The translations under genes were made by a program, and so were the position numbers. A stretch of DNA of 64,000 bases from Arthrobacter sp. SLBN-122. GTDB taxonomy: Bacteria; Actinomycetota; Actinomycetes; Actinomycetales; Micrococcaceae. The DNA lies in contig NZ_VFMS01000001.1 in assembly GCF_006715165.1 (NCBI RefSeq), forward strand, positions 3,348,001-3,412,000, in the 5' to 3' direction. The notes beneath the pieces were generated by a model. It made no database searches and had not been told where the DNA came from. It worked only from the letters and a program-made list of their open reading frames with translations. Positions 1-7,857 of this stretch are shown here, in pieces (positions within the stretch are counted from its first letter, which is position 1; each line of letters opens with the position of its first letter).

Positions 1-28
1 GGCGGACAATGTCCGCCGGTCCGTTTTT
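1..28 (+). terminator. Rho-independent terminator at left edge
   Basis: A 7-bp perfect stem (GGCGGAC/GTCCGCC, loop AAT, positions 1-17) is followed closely by a run of five T at 24-28. It would end a rightward transcript from a gene lying to the left of the window. The stem may also serve the leftward gene that stops at 54. Confidence 0.7.
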
Positions 29-53
29 GCTGTGCCGCTCTGTGGGTTGAAGT

Positions 54-317
54 TTAGTGCTCGCCGGCAGAGTCGGAACGGCCCAGGATGGTCTGCGGGA
101 TCCAGAATGCCAGCGCAAACAGGACCAGGCAGGCGGCCATGGGCCACGGGTTGCCGAGGGTGAGGAATGACAGCGAGTAGATGGCGCCCAGGAACAGGAC
201 GAAGCAGACGACGAAGAGGATCACGCTGGTGGCGAGGTTGTTCTCGTTCTGTGGGGTCCGGACGGAATCCTGGTTTGACGCCGTGTCCCGGCTGGACGCG
301 TTGATCTGGCTGGACAT
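54..317 (-). CDS. Small two-helix membrane protein, function unknown
   Basis: An 87-residue protein. The hydrophilic N-terminus (about 30 residues, rich in Ser, Asn and Gln) is followed by two hydrophobic segments, roughly residues 31-52 and 57-75, separated by a short Gly-Asn-Pro turn. This gives a hairpin in the membrane. The start is set by a strong Shine-Dalgarno, CGAGGAGGAA, two bases before ATG; an open frame continues upstream but without comparable signals. It lies 52 bases downstream of deoC on the same strand and may be cotranscribed. I do not recognise a family and assign no function. Confidence 0.75.
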   Translation of the reverse strand: MSSQINASSRDTASNQDSVRTPQNENNLATSVILFVVCFVLFLGAIYSLSFLTLGNPWPMAACLVLFALAFWIPQTILGRSDSAGEH

Positions 318-369
318 GTGTTCCTCCTCGGCCCCGCGGGGCTTGTTCTGCGGCCGCCTCCGGTTCCGG

Positions 370-1089
370 TCAGTAAGCGGCTGAACCCTGTTCACCCTTG
401 ACAATGGCAATCCCGGAGCTGGCACCAATTCGTGTTGCACCTGCTGCAATCATAGCCTGCGCGTCGGCCAGCGACCGTACGCCGCCGGAGGCCTTGACGC
501 CCAGGCCTGGGCCCACGGTCCGGCGCATCAGGGCTACGTCTTCGGCGGTGGCGCCGCCGCCGTTGAAGCCGGTGGAGGTCTTCACGAAGTCCGCCCCGGC
601 CTCCACGGCCGCCTGGCATGCCAGCACCTTCTGCTCATCCGTGAGGAGGACGGTTTCGATGATGACTTTCAGGATGGCGCCGCCTGCATGCACGGTCTCG
701 GCAACCGCTGTGATGTCGTCCGTCAGGGCACCCTTGTCGCCGGCCCTCGCGGAGGCAATGTTGATCACCATGTCCACCTCGTCCGCCCCGTCCAGCACGG
801 CGCCGCGGGCTTCGAACGATTTCACATCGGTGGGCGTGGCCCCCAGCGGGAAGCCCACTACGGAGCAGGTGAGGACGCCCGTGCCTTTGAGCGCGGTGGT
901 GACGGTCTTGACCCAGATGGGGTTGACGCAAACCGACTTGAAACGGTACTCGGCCGCCTCCGCACAGACCTTCAGCACGTCAGCCTCCGAGGCTTCGGGC
1001 TTGAGCAGCGTGTGGTCGATGTAGGAGGCGATGTCCGCGGTCCCGGCCTGGTCAGCGGTTCCTGCGTGAACGATGGCTTCGTTGCTCAT
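370..1089 (-). CDS. deoC: Deoxyribose-phosphate aldolase
   Basis: The 239-residue protein matches the normal length of class I DeoC. It cleaves 2-deoxy-D-ribose 5-phosphate to glyceraldehyde 3-phosphate and acetaldehyde in cytosolic deoxynucleoside catabolism. Visible family motifs are DEVDMVINI, the IIETVLL strand, FVKTSTGF with the Schiff-base lysine at K170, and GVKASGG with the second conserved lysine at K199. The start has GAGAGGA upstream. Purine nucleoside phosphorylase and a phosphohexomutase, which act in the same salvage route, lie about 9 kb away on the same strand rather than in one operon. Upstream, at an 89-base gap, is a small FAD oxidoreductase, so deoC may sit at the end of that transcript. 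Confidence 0.95.
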   Translation of the reverse strand: MSNEAIVHAGTADQAGTADIASYIDHTLLKPEASEADVLKVCAEAAEYRFKSVCVNPIWVKTVTTALKGTGVLTCSVVGFPLGATPTDVKSFEARGAVLDGADEVDMVINIASARAGDKGALTDDITAVAETVHAGGAILKVIIETVLLTDEQKVLACQAAVEAGADFVKTSTGFNGGGATAEDVALMRRTVGPGLGVKASGGVRSLADAQAMIAAGATRIGASSGIAIVKGEQGSAAY

Positions 1090-1178
1090 GATGGTCCTCT
1101 CGAAGGGCCTTGTGGGCCCGGCGTTGACTCGGTTTCGGGAACCATCTTGTCACAGCGCACCGCGCCGGAGGCGCCCGC

Positions 1179-2048
1179 TCAGGCAGCCGCCTGCAGGACC
1201 GGTGCCGCCGACGACGCGGACAGCAGCTGAGTGGCGCAGGCACCGGCCGCGGAGGCCGCTGCCACCAGCAGTCCCAGCCGCACGCCGTCGAACGCTGCTG
1301 CGTCACCGATGGCCCAGATTCCCGGGACGGACGTCCGGTAGTCGCGGCTGATCTCGATGCCGCCGCCCGGAGCGGTCCGCAGGCCCGCGCTGGCAGCGAG
1401 GCCGTCCCGGGAGACCCGCTCCTCGGCCAGGACCACCAGGTCGCCGGTCATGCTGCTGCCGTCTTCGAAGACCACCGCCGATGCGGCCACGCTGGAAGCT
1501 GAGCCGGAAACGACTGCAGGGATGACGGCGCTCGGCCTGGCGGTAGTTCGGATGGGACGTACGCCCTTTGCCCGCAGGACCGCCTCGGCTTGCCCGGCCG
1601 CGGCCCCGGTGCCCACCAGGATCCCCACGGGGCGCCGGCCCAGCTCCCGGGCAACCTTCTGCACGTCCTTGGCGATGCGCGGCGCGTCATCGATCGTGGC
1701 ATAGCTCAGGCACTGCGCGGCACCGTCCACCGGGCTGGCCACGGGGGCCGAACCGGTGGCAATCACCAGTTGGTCGTAGGCGAATTCCATGCCATCCGCC
1801 GTTGCAACGGTGCGCTTGGCGGCGTCGATGTGGCTGGCCGGCTGGCCGAAGCGCACGGAGACCTGGGGCAGCATGGCCAGCTCCAGCAGCTCTTCCGGGG
1901 TGTCGTCGCGGTTGCTCAGCACCGTGATGGTGCCGTTGAACCGTGCGCGGTCCAATTGTGCCACCAGGGCCTGGGCGGCGGGGCCGGCGCCGGCGATGAC
2001 GATGCGGGTAGCGGTGGAGGTGGACGTTGAGGGTGCCGGAGCGGACAT
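1179..2048 (-). CDS. Short NirB-like FAD-dependent pyridine nucleotide oxidoreductase
   Basis: The 289-residue protein has an N-terminal dinucleotide-binding motif (GAGPAA, about residue 20), the ATGSAP strand that closes the FAD domain, and a C-terminal WAIGDAA motif that contacts FAD. It resembles the flavin domain of NirB and other small NAD(P)H oxidoreductases, but it is about 100 residues short. The segment after the first beta-alpha-beta unit is deleted, and the NAD-binding motif (LVGTGAAAG) is degenerate. SD GAAAGGG precedes ATG. Its position between deoC and the nitrite block, plus a weak GlnR-like palindrome upstream, suggests a role in nitrogen assimilation. It may instead be a degenerate or regulatory flavoprotein. 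Confidence 0.75.
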   Translation of the reverse strand: MSAPAPSTSTSTATRIVIAGAGPAAQALVAQLDRARFNGTITVLSNRDDTPEELLELAMLPQVSVRFGQPASHIDAAKRTVATADGMEFAYDQLVIATGSAPVASPVDGAAQCLSYATIDDAPRIAKDVQKVARELGRRPVGILVGTGAAAGQAEAVLRAKGVRPIRTTARPSAVIPAVVSGSASSVAASAVVFEDGSSMTGDLVVLAEERVSRDGLAASAGLRTAPGGGIEISRDYRTSVPGIWAIGDAAAFDGVRLGLLVAAASAAGACATQLLSASSAAPVLQAAA

Positions 2049-2173
2049 GTGCTGGCCCTTTCGCTGGTGGCCGGGAACCGGCCGGATCTTCGTGATGGAA
2101 CCCAGCGTAGGGGTGTGCTTTTTCGGTTGTGTTACCCGTCCATTGCTGTTTCGCGGGCCCGTGTTCGCCAGTA

Positions 2174-2189
2174 TTTACCGGCCGGTAAC
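2174..2189 (-). promoter_or_regulatory. Possible GlnR-like half box (palindrome)
   Basis: The minus strand reads GTTAC-N6-GTAAA, and the core TTACCGGCCGGTAA is a perfect 14-bp palindrome. It lies 125 bases upstream of the short oxidoreductase. The spacing fits a GlnR a-site/b-site pair, but no in-register -10 is visible, unlike the nirB and narK boxes. A TetR-type operator is equally possible. Confidence 0.35.
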
Positions 2190-2273
2190 AGAACCCGTGA
2201 TGCATCTCTCATCCATCCGGCGCCGGACACAATTCCCCGTGTCCAGCGCCCCGGGCGGCCCGCCCACCGACAC

Positions 2274-3455
2274 TTAGACGCGGATCCGGTACCCCCGCTT
2301 GACCACCGTTTCAATGAGTTTGCCGTCCGGCAGCGATGAACGCAGCCTGCTCACGGTCATGTCCAGCGCGTGCACGGAGCCACGGAGTTCCAGCAGGTCG
2401 GAGAGTGATTCACGGGACAGGACAGCGCCGCCGGCACCCAGCAGGGCACGCAGGAGCAGCAGGGGAGCGGGCGCCAGTTCCACGGCCTGGCCGTCGACCC
2501 GCAGGCTGCGGCCGCGAAGCTCGATGTTCCCCGAGCGGGTATCCAGCCGGCGGACATGGTTCAGCGCCAGGTGCTCGCACACCAGCCGGATGAGGGCGCC
2601 CATCCGGAACCGTTCCGGGATCAGCGGGCTCAGGCCCGCGTCCAGGAGGGGCTGCGCGGTCACGGGACCCACCACGGCGGTGGTGACGTTCAGCTTCAGG
2701 CTCTCCACCAGCTGTTTGTAAAGGCCCATCTCATGGGCGGTGCTCCACATGGCGTCCACTGCCGGGGCGCTGGTGAAGGTCAGGACGTCCAGGTTCCCGC
2801 TGCAGACGGCCTCGATCAGCCGCGGCAGCTTGTCCTCGCCGTCCGGCTTAACCCAGCGGTAAGGAGTGACAGTGAGGACGGTGGCGCCGGACATCCTCAA
2901 GCGCTCGATCTGGCGCACATCCGTGTAGCCGTGCAGCTGCATGGCAACGGTCTTGCCGCGCACGCCTTCGGTGAGCAGCATGTCCACCAGCGTGGAGGTG
3001 GTTTCGTCGCTGCTGATTCCGACGTCGGCAAGGCCGGCCGCGCGCACCGCACCGCGGGCTTTGGGTCCCCGGACGAACATGCGGGTGCTCCCGAGCGTTT
3101 CCAGCAGCTCGTCGCCGATGCCGAAGGAGTCCGCGGCTTCGCACCACCGGCGCATGCCGTAGGCAGTGGTGGCGATGCACAGGTCCGGCTTGGCGGCGAT
3201 GATGGCCTTGGTGTCCTCGATGAGCCTGATGTCCTCCTGCACAGGGGCGATCTTCAGCGCCGGCGCATGCAGCACCTCAGCCCCACGGCGCTCCAGGGCC
3301 TCGATCAGATCACGCGACCGCCGGTCCGAGGTGACGCCGATGCGGAACCCCTCAAGCGGTGACTCCGCGGCATCGGTGGTTTCGCCGGCCTGCGCAGTCG
3401 GTTCGGCCTGCGTTGGTTCAGCTTGGGCCGGTTCAGCCGGTGCAAGTGCAGTCAT
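2274..3455 (-). CDS. nnaR: Uroporphyrinogen-III synthase fused to OmpR-type winged helix; NnaR-like regulator
   Basis: A HemD-like uroporphyrinogen-III synthase domain (about residues 35-290) is fused to a C-terminal OmpR/PhoB-type winged-helix DNA-binding domain (about 295-393, ending VKRGYRIRV). There is no response-regulator receiver domain. This architecture is that of NnaR of Streptomyces, a nitrate/nitrite assimilation regulator that works with GlnR, and of Rv0260c of M. tuberculosis. The protein may make uroporphyrinogen III for siroheme, regulate, or do both. The start chosen has AAAGGA nine bases upstream; an in-frame ATG at 3473 overlaps the cobA stop (ATGA) and could be used by coupling. 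It lies downstream of nirB and cobA in the same orientation. Confidence 0.85.
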   Translation of the reverse strand: MTALAPAEPAQAEPTQAEPTAQAGETTDAAESPLEGFRIGVTSDRRSRDLIEALERRGAEVLHAPALKIAPVQEDIRLIEDTKAIIAAKPDLCIATTAYGMRRWCEAADSFGIGDELLETLGSTRMFVRGPKARGAVRAAGLADVGISSDETTSTLVDMLLTEGVRGKTVAMQLHGYTDVRQIERLRMSGATVLTVTPYRWVKPDGEDKLPRLIEAVCSGNLDVLTFTSAPAVDAMWSTAHEMGLYKQLVESLKLNVTTAVVGPVTAQPLLDAGLSPLIPERFRMGALIRLVCEHLALNHVRRLDTRSGNIELRGRSLRVDGQAVELAPAPLLLLRALLGAGGAVLSRESLSDLLELRGSVHALDMTVSRLRSSLPDGKLIETVVKRGYRIRV

Positions 3456-3469
3456 GGGGGTCAATCCTT

Positions 3470-4501
3470 TCATGATCCCAGCAGCGAGGCCGCAAGCCTG
3501 TCCAGGTCTGCGGCCGCAGCGGCGTGGTTCCGGTTGGCTTCAGCCACCCGGACCACCTCGCCGATGACCAGCACTGCCGGGTTGCTGCATCCGGCAGCGG
3601 CGGAGGTGATGGTGCCGAGGTCTGCGATGGTGGTGCGCTGGCCGGGCCGGTAGCCGCGTTCCACCACGGCCATGGGCATGTCCGGGCGCATGCCGGCGCG
3701 GCGTAAACCGGCCGCCAGCTGGTGGAGGGTGCCGATGCCCATGAGCACCACGATGGTCCCGCCCAGGCCGGCCAGGTGGTGGTGCTCCTTCTCGGTCAGC
3801 GGCGCGTGCCCGGAGACCACGGTGAACATGCGGCTGACCTCGCGGTGCGTTACCGGGATGCCGGCGGCGGCGGGAACCGAAATGGCACTGGTGACGCCGG
3901 AAACTACCTGGACCTTGAGGCCCGCGGCCATGCAGGCGGCAACTTCCTCCCCGCCGCGGCCAAAGACGTAGGGGTCGCCGCCCTTGAGGCGGACCACGTT
4001 GTTTCCGGCCAGCGCGCTTTCCACCATCAGCTTTTCGATGTCCGCCTGGCTGACTTTGTGGTGCCCGGGTTTCTTTCCGACGTCCACCAGTTCCGCGGAC
4101 GTCAGCAGCGGCAGTTCCTGGTACGGTGCCAGGCGGTCATAGAACACGACGTCGGCATCGCGGAGCGCCTTGACGGCTGCCACAGTGAGCAGATCCCCGG
4201 TGCCGGGGCCGCCGCCCACCAGGGTGACGTGCCCGGCGGGACCGGCGGCCGGCTCGGCAGCGACGGGAATGCCGGTGTTCCGGCAGCGTTCCAGGAAGGC
4301 GTCCCAGCCGGGCTGTCCGTCCTCGACGGCGGCAACCAGGAACAGCCGCTCCGGCAGGTGGACGAACCGGGCCTCGGCGGGGCTGCCCAGGCGGTGCACG
4401 GCGGCGCCTGCGGCTTCGTACCGCCGCACCGCCTGCCGCGCGGCAGCGGGGCTGCCGGCCACCAGGACGTTCCGGCCGGTGAGGTCGATACTGAGCTGCA
4501 T
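3470..4501 (-). CDS. cobA: Uroporphyrinogen-III C-methyltransferase with N-terminal CysG-like domain
   Basis: The 343-residue protein has an N-terminal segment of about 105 residues resembling the Rossmann domain of CysG/Met8 (NVLVAG near the start), followed by a full SUMT domain. SUMT motifs include VGGGPGTGDLLT, VVFYDRL, VRLKGGDPYVFGRGGEE and ISVPAAAGIPVTHR. It converts uroporphyrinogen III to precorrin-2 using SAM, the first step toward the siroheme of NirB. The N-terminal domain is shorter than in CysG and its dehydrogenase/chelatase competence is doubtful. It starts 2 bases after the nirB stop and its stop overlaps the longer possible start of the next gene, so the three are translationally linked. 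Confidence 0.9.
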   Translation of the reverse strand: MQLSIDLTGRNVLVAGSPAAARQAVRRYEAAGAAVHRLGSPAEARFVHLPERLFLVAAVEDGQPGWDAFLERCRNTGIPVAAEPAAGPAGHVTLVGGGPGTGDLLTVAAVKALRDADVVFYDRLAPYQELPLLTSAELVDVGKKPGHHKVSQADIEKLMVESALAGNNVVRLKGGDPYVFGRGGEEVAACMAAGLKVQVVSGVTSAISVPAAAGIPVTHREVSRMFTVVSGHAPLTEKEHHHLAGLGGTIVVLMGIGTLHQLAAGLRRAGMRPDMPMAVVERGYRPGQRTTIADLGTITSAAAGCSNPAVLVIGEVVRVAEANRNHAAAAADLDRLAASLLGS

Positions 4502-4503
4502 GG

Positions 4504-7146
4504 CTATGCCTCGTTTCCGATGGTTTCGGCGGTGGCGGGACGGACCGGGATGGACGCGCCGATCAGGACCTTCCCTTTTTCCTCGGCTGTGGCCGGGCGC
4601 ATCTGGCCGCGCTCATCCGGGACTAACGTGATGGAGTCGTCCTTCTGGTCCGGTGCATTGACGAACGAGCGGAACCGGCGCAGCCGCTCCGGGTCCTTGA
4701 GGGTGTCTGCCCATTCGTCGACGTAGGTGTCCACGTGCTTGGCCATGGCGGCTTCGAGGTCCGCGGCGATGCCCAGGGTGTCCTTGACCACCACGTCCTC
4801 AACGTGCTTGATGCCGCCGTCGAGCTCCTCCTGCCACCGGGCCGTGCGCTGCAGGCGGTCCGCGGTGCGGATGTAGTACATGAAGTAGCGGTCGATGTAC
4901 TTGATGAGAGTTTCATCGTCCAGGTCCTTGGCCAGGAGCTGGGCGTGGGCCGGGGTGGCCCCGCCGTTGCCGCCCACATACAGGTTCCAGCCGTCGGCGG
5001 TGGCGATCACGCCCACGTCCTTGCCACGGGCCTCGGCACATTCACGGGCACACCCGGACACGCCCATCTTGAGCTTGTGCGGGCTGCGCAGGCCGCGGTA
5101 CCGCAGTTCCAGCTGGATGGCCATGGCCACCGAATCCTGGACGCCGAAGCGGCACCAGGTGGACCCGACGCAGGACTTCACCGTGCGCAGGCTCTTGCCG
5201 TAGGCCTGGCCGGACTCGAAGCCGGCGTCCACCAGCTCCTTCCAGATCTCCGGCAGCTGCTCCAGCCGGGCGCCGAACATGTCGATCCGCTGGCCGCCGG
5301 TGATCTTGGTGTACAGGCCGTACTTCTCGGCCACGGCGGCGATGACGCCAAGCTTCCTGGGGGTGATCTCGCCGCCGGCGATGCGGGGGACCACGGAGTA
5401 GGTGCCGTCCTTCTGCATGTTCGCAAGGGCGCGGTCGTTGGTGTCCTGCAGGGTGCCCCGGCCGGCATCCAGGACGTAGGCGCTGTTCTGGCTGGCCAGG
5501 ATGTTGGCGATGGTGGGCTTGCAGATGTCGCAGCCGGCGCCGCTGCCGTACTTGGCCATGATCTCTTCGAAGGAGGTCAGTTCCAGGACGCGGATGGCGT
5601 CGAACAGTTCCTGTCGGGACAGTTCGATGTGCTCGCAGAGGGCCTTGGAGACCTCGACGCCGGACTTGGTCAGCTCGGTTTCCAGCAGCTTCTTCAGCAT
5701 GGGGACGCAGGAACCGCACTGGGTACCGGCCCGGGTGCAGCCTTTCAGCTCGCCCAGTTCCTGGACCGGGGCGTTGCCCTCGCAGGCACCGCAGCCGTTG
5801 ATGGCGTCGCGGATGCTGCCGGCGGTGACGTTGTTGCAGGAGCAGAGGGTGGCGTCGTCGGGGAGTTCGGTTTCGGGGGCCTCGCCGCCGCCGGCCGCAC
5901 TCAGGAACGCGCCGGGCTCTGCTGGAAGTTCACGGCCCAGAAGGGGGCGCAGGCTCATATAAGGGGAGGCGTCGCCGACGAAGATGCCGCCCAGGAGGGT
6001 CTTGGCGTCGTCCGTCGTCACGATCTTCTGGTAGACGCCGCGGGCGGGATCGGCGTAGACGATTTCCAGGGCGTGTTCGGTGCGGGCGAAGGCGTCGCCG
6101 AAGCTGGCCACGTCAACGCCGGAAAGCTTCAGCTTGGTGGCGGTGTCGAAACCCGGGAAGGTGGCGTCGCCGCCGTGGAGGCGGTCGGCGACGATTTCCG
6201 CCATGGTGTTGGCGGGGGCCACCAGGCCCAGGCACATCCCGCCGTAGTTGGCCACTTCACCGATGGCCCAGATGCCATCCACCTCAGTGGCGCAGTAGTC
6301 GTTGATGACCACGCCGCCGCGCTGGCCCAGGCTGAAAAGCTGGTCTTCGCCGTCGGCGGTGCGGAAGAGCTCGTCGCGGGGCTTGACGCCGACCGCGACG
6401 ATCACCAGGTCGGCCGGGATGATGCGCTCGTCCGCCATCAGCACTCCGGTGACCTGGCCGTCGTCGTCCGTCAGAATCTCTGAAGGGAACACGCCGCCGT
6501 GCACTTCGAAGCCCTTCGCCTCGATGAGGCGGCCCAGGGCCTGGCCGGCGCCCTCGTCCAGCTGGGTGTTCATCAGCCACGGCGCCCCGTTGATGACAAC
6601 GGGGGTGGCGCCGAGCTGCTCGGTGCCGGCGGCCGATTCGAGCCCCAGAAGGCCGCCGCCGATGGTGACGGCGTTGACCTTGCGTCCCAGCCTGGCAGTG
6701 AGTTCCGCGATGGCCTTGTTGATGGCCCACACATCTTCAAGGGTGCGGTAGACGTGGGCGTGTCCGGCGCCGGGGATGGGCAGGCGGACGGCGTCCGAGC
6801 CGGTGGCCACCACAAGCTCGTCATATTCGTAGGCGTTTCCCGCAGCAGTTTGCACCGTCTTCGCGCCTGCATCGATCTTCACCACGCGCTCGCCGGTCTT
6901 CAGGACCAGGGAGCCGTGGTCCCACATCGAAGCCGTTCCCAGGGTGAGGTCCACCCCGGTATCGGTCAGCGCCTTGGAGAGTGCAACCCGGTCGTAGGGG
7001 AGGTGGGCTTCTTCGGTGAGGACCGTGACATGCCAGCCATCGAGGCCGCGGGCATGCATGGCGTCCGCAAAACGGTGGGCCGCTGGGCCGCCGCCGGCGA
7101 CGACGATGCGGCGCGGAGTCTCTGTGCTTGAAGTCTGTTCGGTCAC
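4504..7146 (-). CDS. nirB: NADH-dependent assimilatory nitrite reductase, large subunit
   Basis: The 880-residue protein is the cytosolic siroheme subunit that reduces nitrite to ammonium with NADH. Domains in order: an FAD domain starting GGGPAAHR; an NAD domain with GGGLLGLES; a BFD-type [2Fe-2S] region from about residue 430 (CSCNN, later TQCGSC); a sulfite/nitrite reductase ferredoxin-like half domain; and the [4Fe-4S]-siroheme motifs CVGSTWC (about 658) and CARECAE (about 700). All expected cysteines are present. The start is GTG with GAAAGG six bases upstream. It is the first gene of a leftward nirB-cobA-nnaR unit and is divergent from nirD. A GlnR-like box lies directly upstream, so induction under nitrogen limitation is likely. 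Confidence 0.97.
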   Translation of the reverse strand: MTEQTSSTETPRRIVVAGGGPAAHRFADAMHARGLDGWHVTVLTEEAHLPYDRVALSKALTDTGVDLTLGTASMWDHGSLVLKTGERVVKIDAGAKTVQTAAGNAYEYDELVVATGSDAVRLPIPGAGHAHVYRTLEDVWAINKAIAELTARLGRKVNAVTIGGGLLGLESAAGTEQLGATPVVINGAPWLMNTQLDEGAGQALGRLIEAKGFEVHGGVFPSEILTDDDGQVTGVLMADERIIPADLVIVAVGVKPRDELFRTADGEDQLFSLGQRGGVVINDYCATEVDGIWAIGEVANYGGMCLGLVAPANTMAEIVADRLHGGDATFPGFDTATKLKLSGVDVASFGDAFARTEHALEIVYADPARGVYQKIVTTDDAKTLLGGIFVGDASPYMSLRPLLGRELPAEPGAFLSAAGGGEAPETELPDDATLCSCNNVTAGSIRDAINGCGACEGNAPVQELGELKGCTRAGTQCGSCVPMLKKLLETELTKSGVEVSKALCEHIELSRQELFDAIRVLELTSFEEIMAKYGSGAGCDICKPTIANILASQNSAYVLDAGRGTLQDTNDRALANMQKDGTYSVVPRIAGGEITPRKLGVIAAVAEKYGLYTKITGGQRIDMFGARLEQLPEIWKELVDAGFESGQAYGKSLRTVKSCVGSTWCRFGVQDSVAMAIQLELRYRGLRSPHKLKMGVSGCARECAEARGKDVGVIATADGWNLYVGGNGGATPAHAQLLAKDLDDETLIKYIDRYFMYYIRTADRLQRTARWQEELDGGIKHVEDVVVKDTLGIAADLEAAMAKHVDTYVDEWADTLKDPERLRRFRSFVNAPDQKDDSITLVPDERGQMRPATAEEKGKVLIGASIPVRPATAETIGNEA

Positions 7147-7196
7147 TGTGGGCCTTTCGCATGGGCCGCAGACGGTGCTCTGCAGCTTGTGCCTCC

Positions 7197-7250
7197 AGCC
7201 TAGGGAGGGGCAGTTTCGCCTCAGTTTCCCAATTGTTTCGCCAACTTAAC
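7197..7250 (-). promoter_or_regulatory. GlnR-like box and -10 element of nirB
   Basis: On the minus strand the region reads GTTAA-N6-GAAAC-N6-GAAAC-N6-GAAAC, an exact 11-bp period (5-mers at 7246, 7235, 7224 and 7213). This matches the actinobacterial GlnR consensus gTnAC-N6-GaAAC repeated. Ten bases downstream of the last GAAAC is TAGGCT (7202-7197), a TANNNT -10 element. The box therefore lies at about -23 to -60, where activators bind. The same arrangement occurs upstream of narK. The rest of the nirB-nirD gap (7251-7404) shows no further motif I can defend. Confidence 0.7.
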
Positions 7251-7404
7251 TTCTGCATCACGAACGCATTTCCGGCCGGGTTAGGTCTCTTTTACGCGCC
7301 GGACACATTCGCCGCACCCTGTTGAAACACCCGGAGCCTAGCGTGGGACCCGGCCGCAAACGCAGCGGCTGCACGGACAACAGGCACAGGGAAAGGAGCC
7401 GGAC

Positions 7405-7785
7405 ATGACGGCAACACTGGAACTTGGGGCGCTCGCCGCCGAATCAGACCTCGCTGGATTCCATACCGGCTGGCACCGTGTCTGCACGGTGGAGGACCTC
7501 GAACCGGCCTGGGGCGAGGCCGCCCTGGTGGCAGGCCGGCAGGTGGCACTTTTCCGCACCGGTCCGGCCGAAGTCTTCGCCGTGGCACATGAGGATCCGG
7601 CCACCGGGGCCCACGTCATGGCACGCGGAATCCTTGGTTCCAAGGGCACCCGGCCCACCATCGCCTCCCCGCTGCACAAGGAGGTCTACGACCTTGAGAC
7701 CGGCGAATGCTTCACCACTCCCGGCCTGCGGCTGGCAGCATTCGGCACCCGCGTCATCGACGGCTTCGTCGAGGTACAGCTGTAG
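7405..7785 (+). CDS. nirD: Nitrite reductase (NADH) small subunit
   Basis: The 126-residue protein is the NirD partner of NirB, with a Rieske-like fold. The usual Rieske Cys-His pairs are absent (a His-Lys-Glu-Val-Tyr-Asp stretch stands where the second pair would be), as is normal for NirD, so no cluster is expected. A well-placed GGAAAGGAG precedes ATG. It is unusual that nirD is divergent from nirB instead of following it; the 258-base shared gap contains the nirB control box, which may serve both. A strong terminator follows. Confidence 0.9.
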   Translation: MTATLELGALAAESDLAGFHTGWHRVCTVEDLEPAWGEAALVAGRQVALFRTGPAEVFAVAHEDPATGAHVMARGILGSKGTRPTIASPLHKEVYDLETGECFTTPGLRLAAFGTRVIDGFVEVQL

Positions 7786-7799
7786 CACCTGCACTCTTT

Positions 7800-7840
7800 A
7801 AGGGGCGCGGGGTCCGTTAGCGGCCCTGGCGCCCCTTTGG
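7800..7840. terminator. Bidirectional terminator between nirD and phosphohexomutase
   Basis: A 9-bp stem, AAGGGGCGC (7800-7808) with GCGCCCCTT (7829-7837), encloses an inner GGG/CCC and CCG/CGG hairpin. It is flanked by T and A runs. It lies between the convergent genes ending at 7785 and 7858 and can serve both. Confidence 0.75.
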
Positions 7841-7857
7841 GCTTTAACCCAGGAGTG

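Noticed and set aside
7213..7250. Regular GTTTC repeats as a CRISPR-like array
   Set aside because: The units are 5 bases at an 11-bp period with only four positions and no cas genes; this fits a GlnR box.
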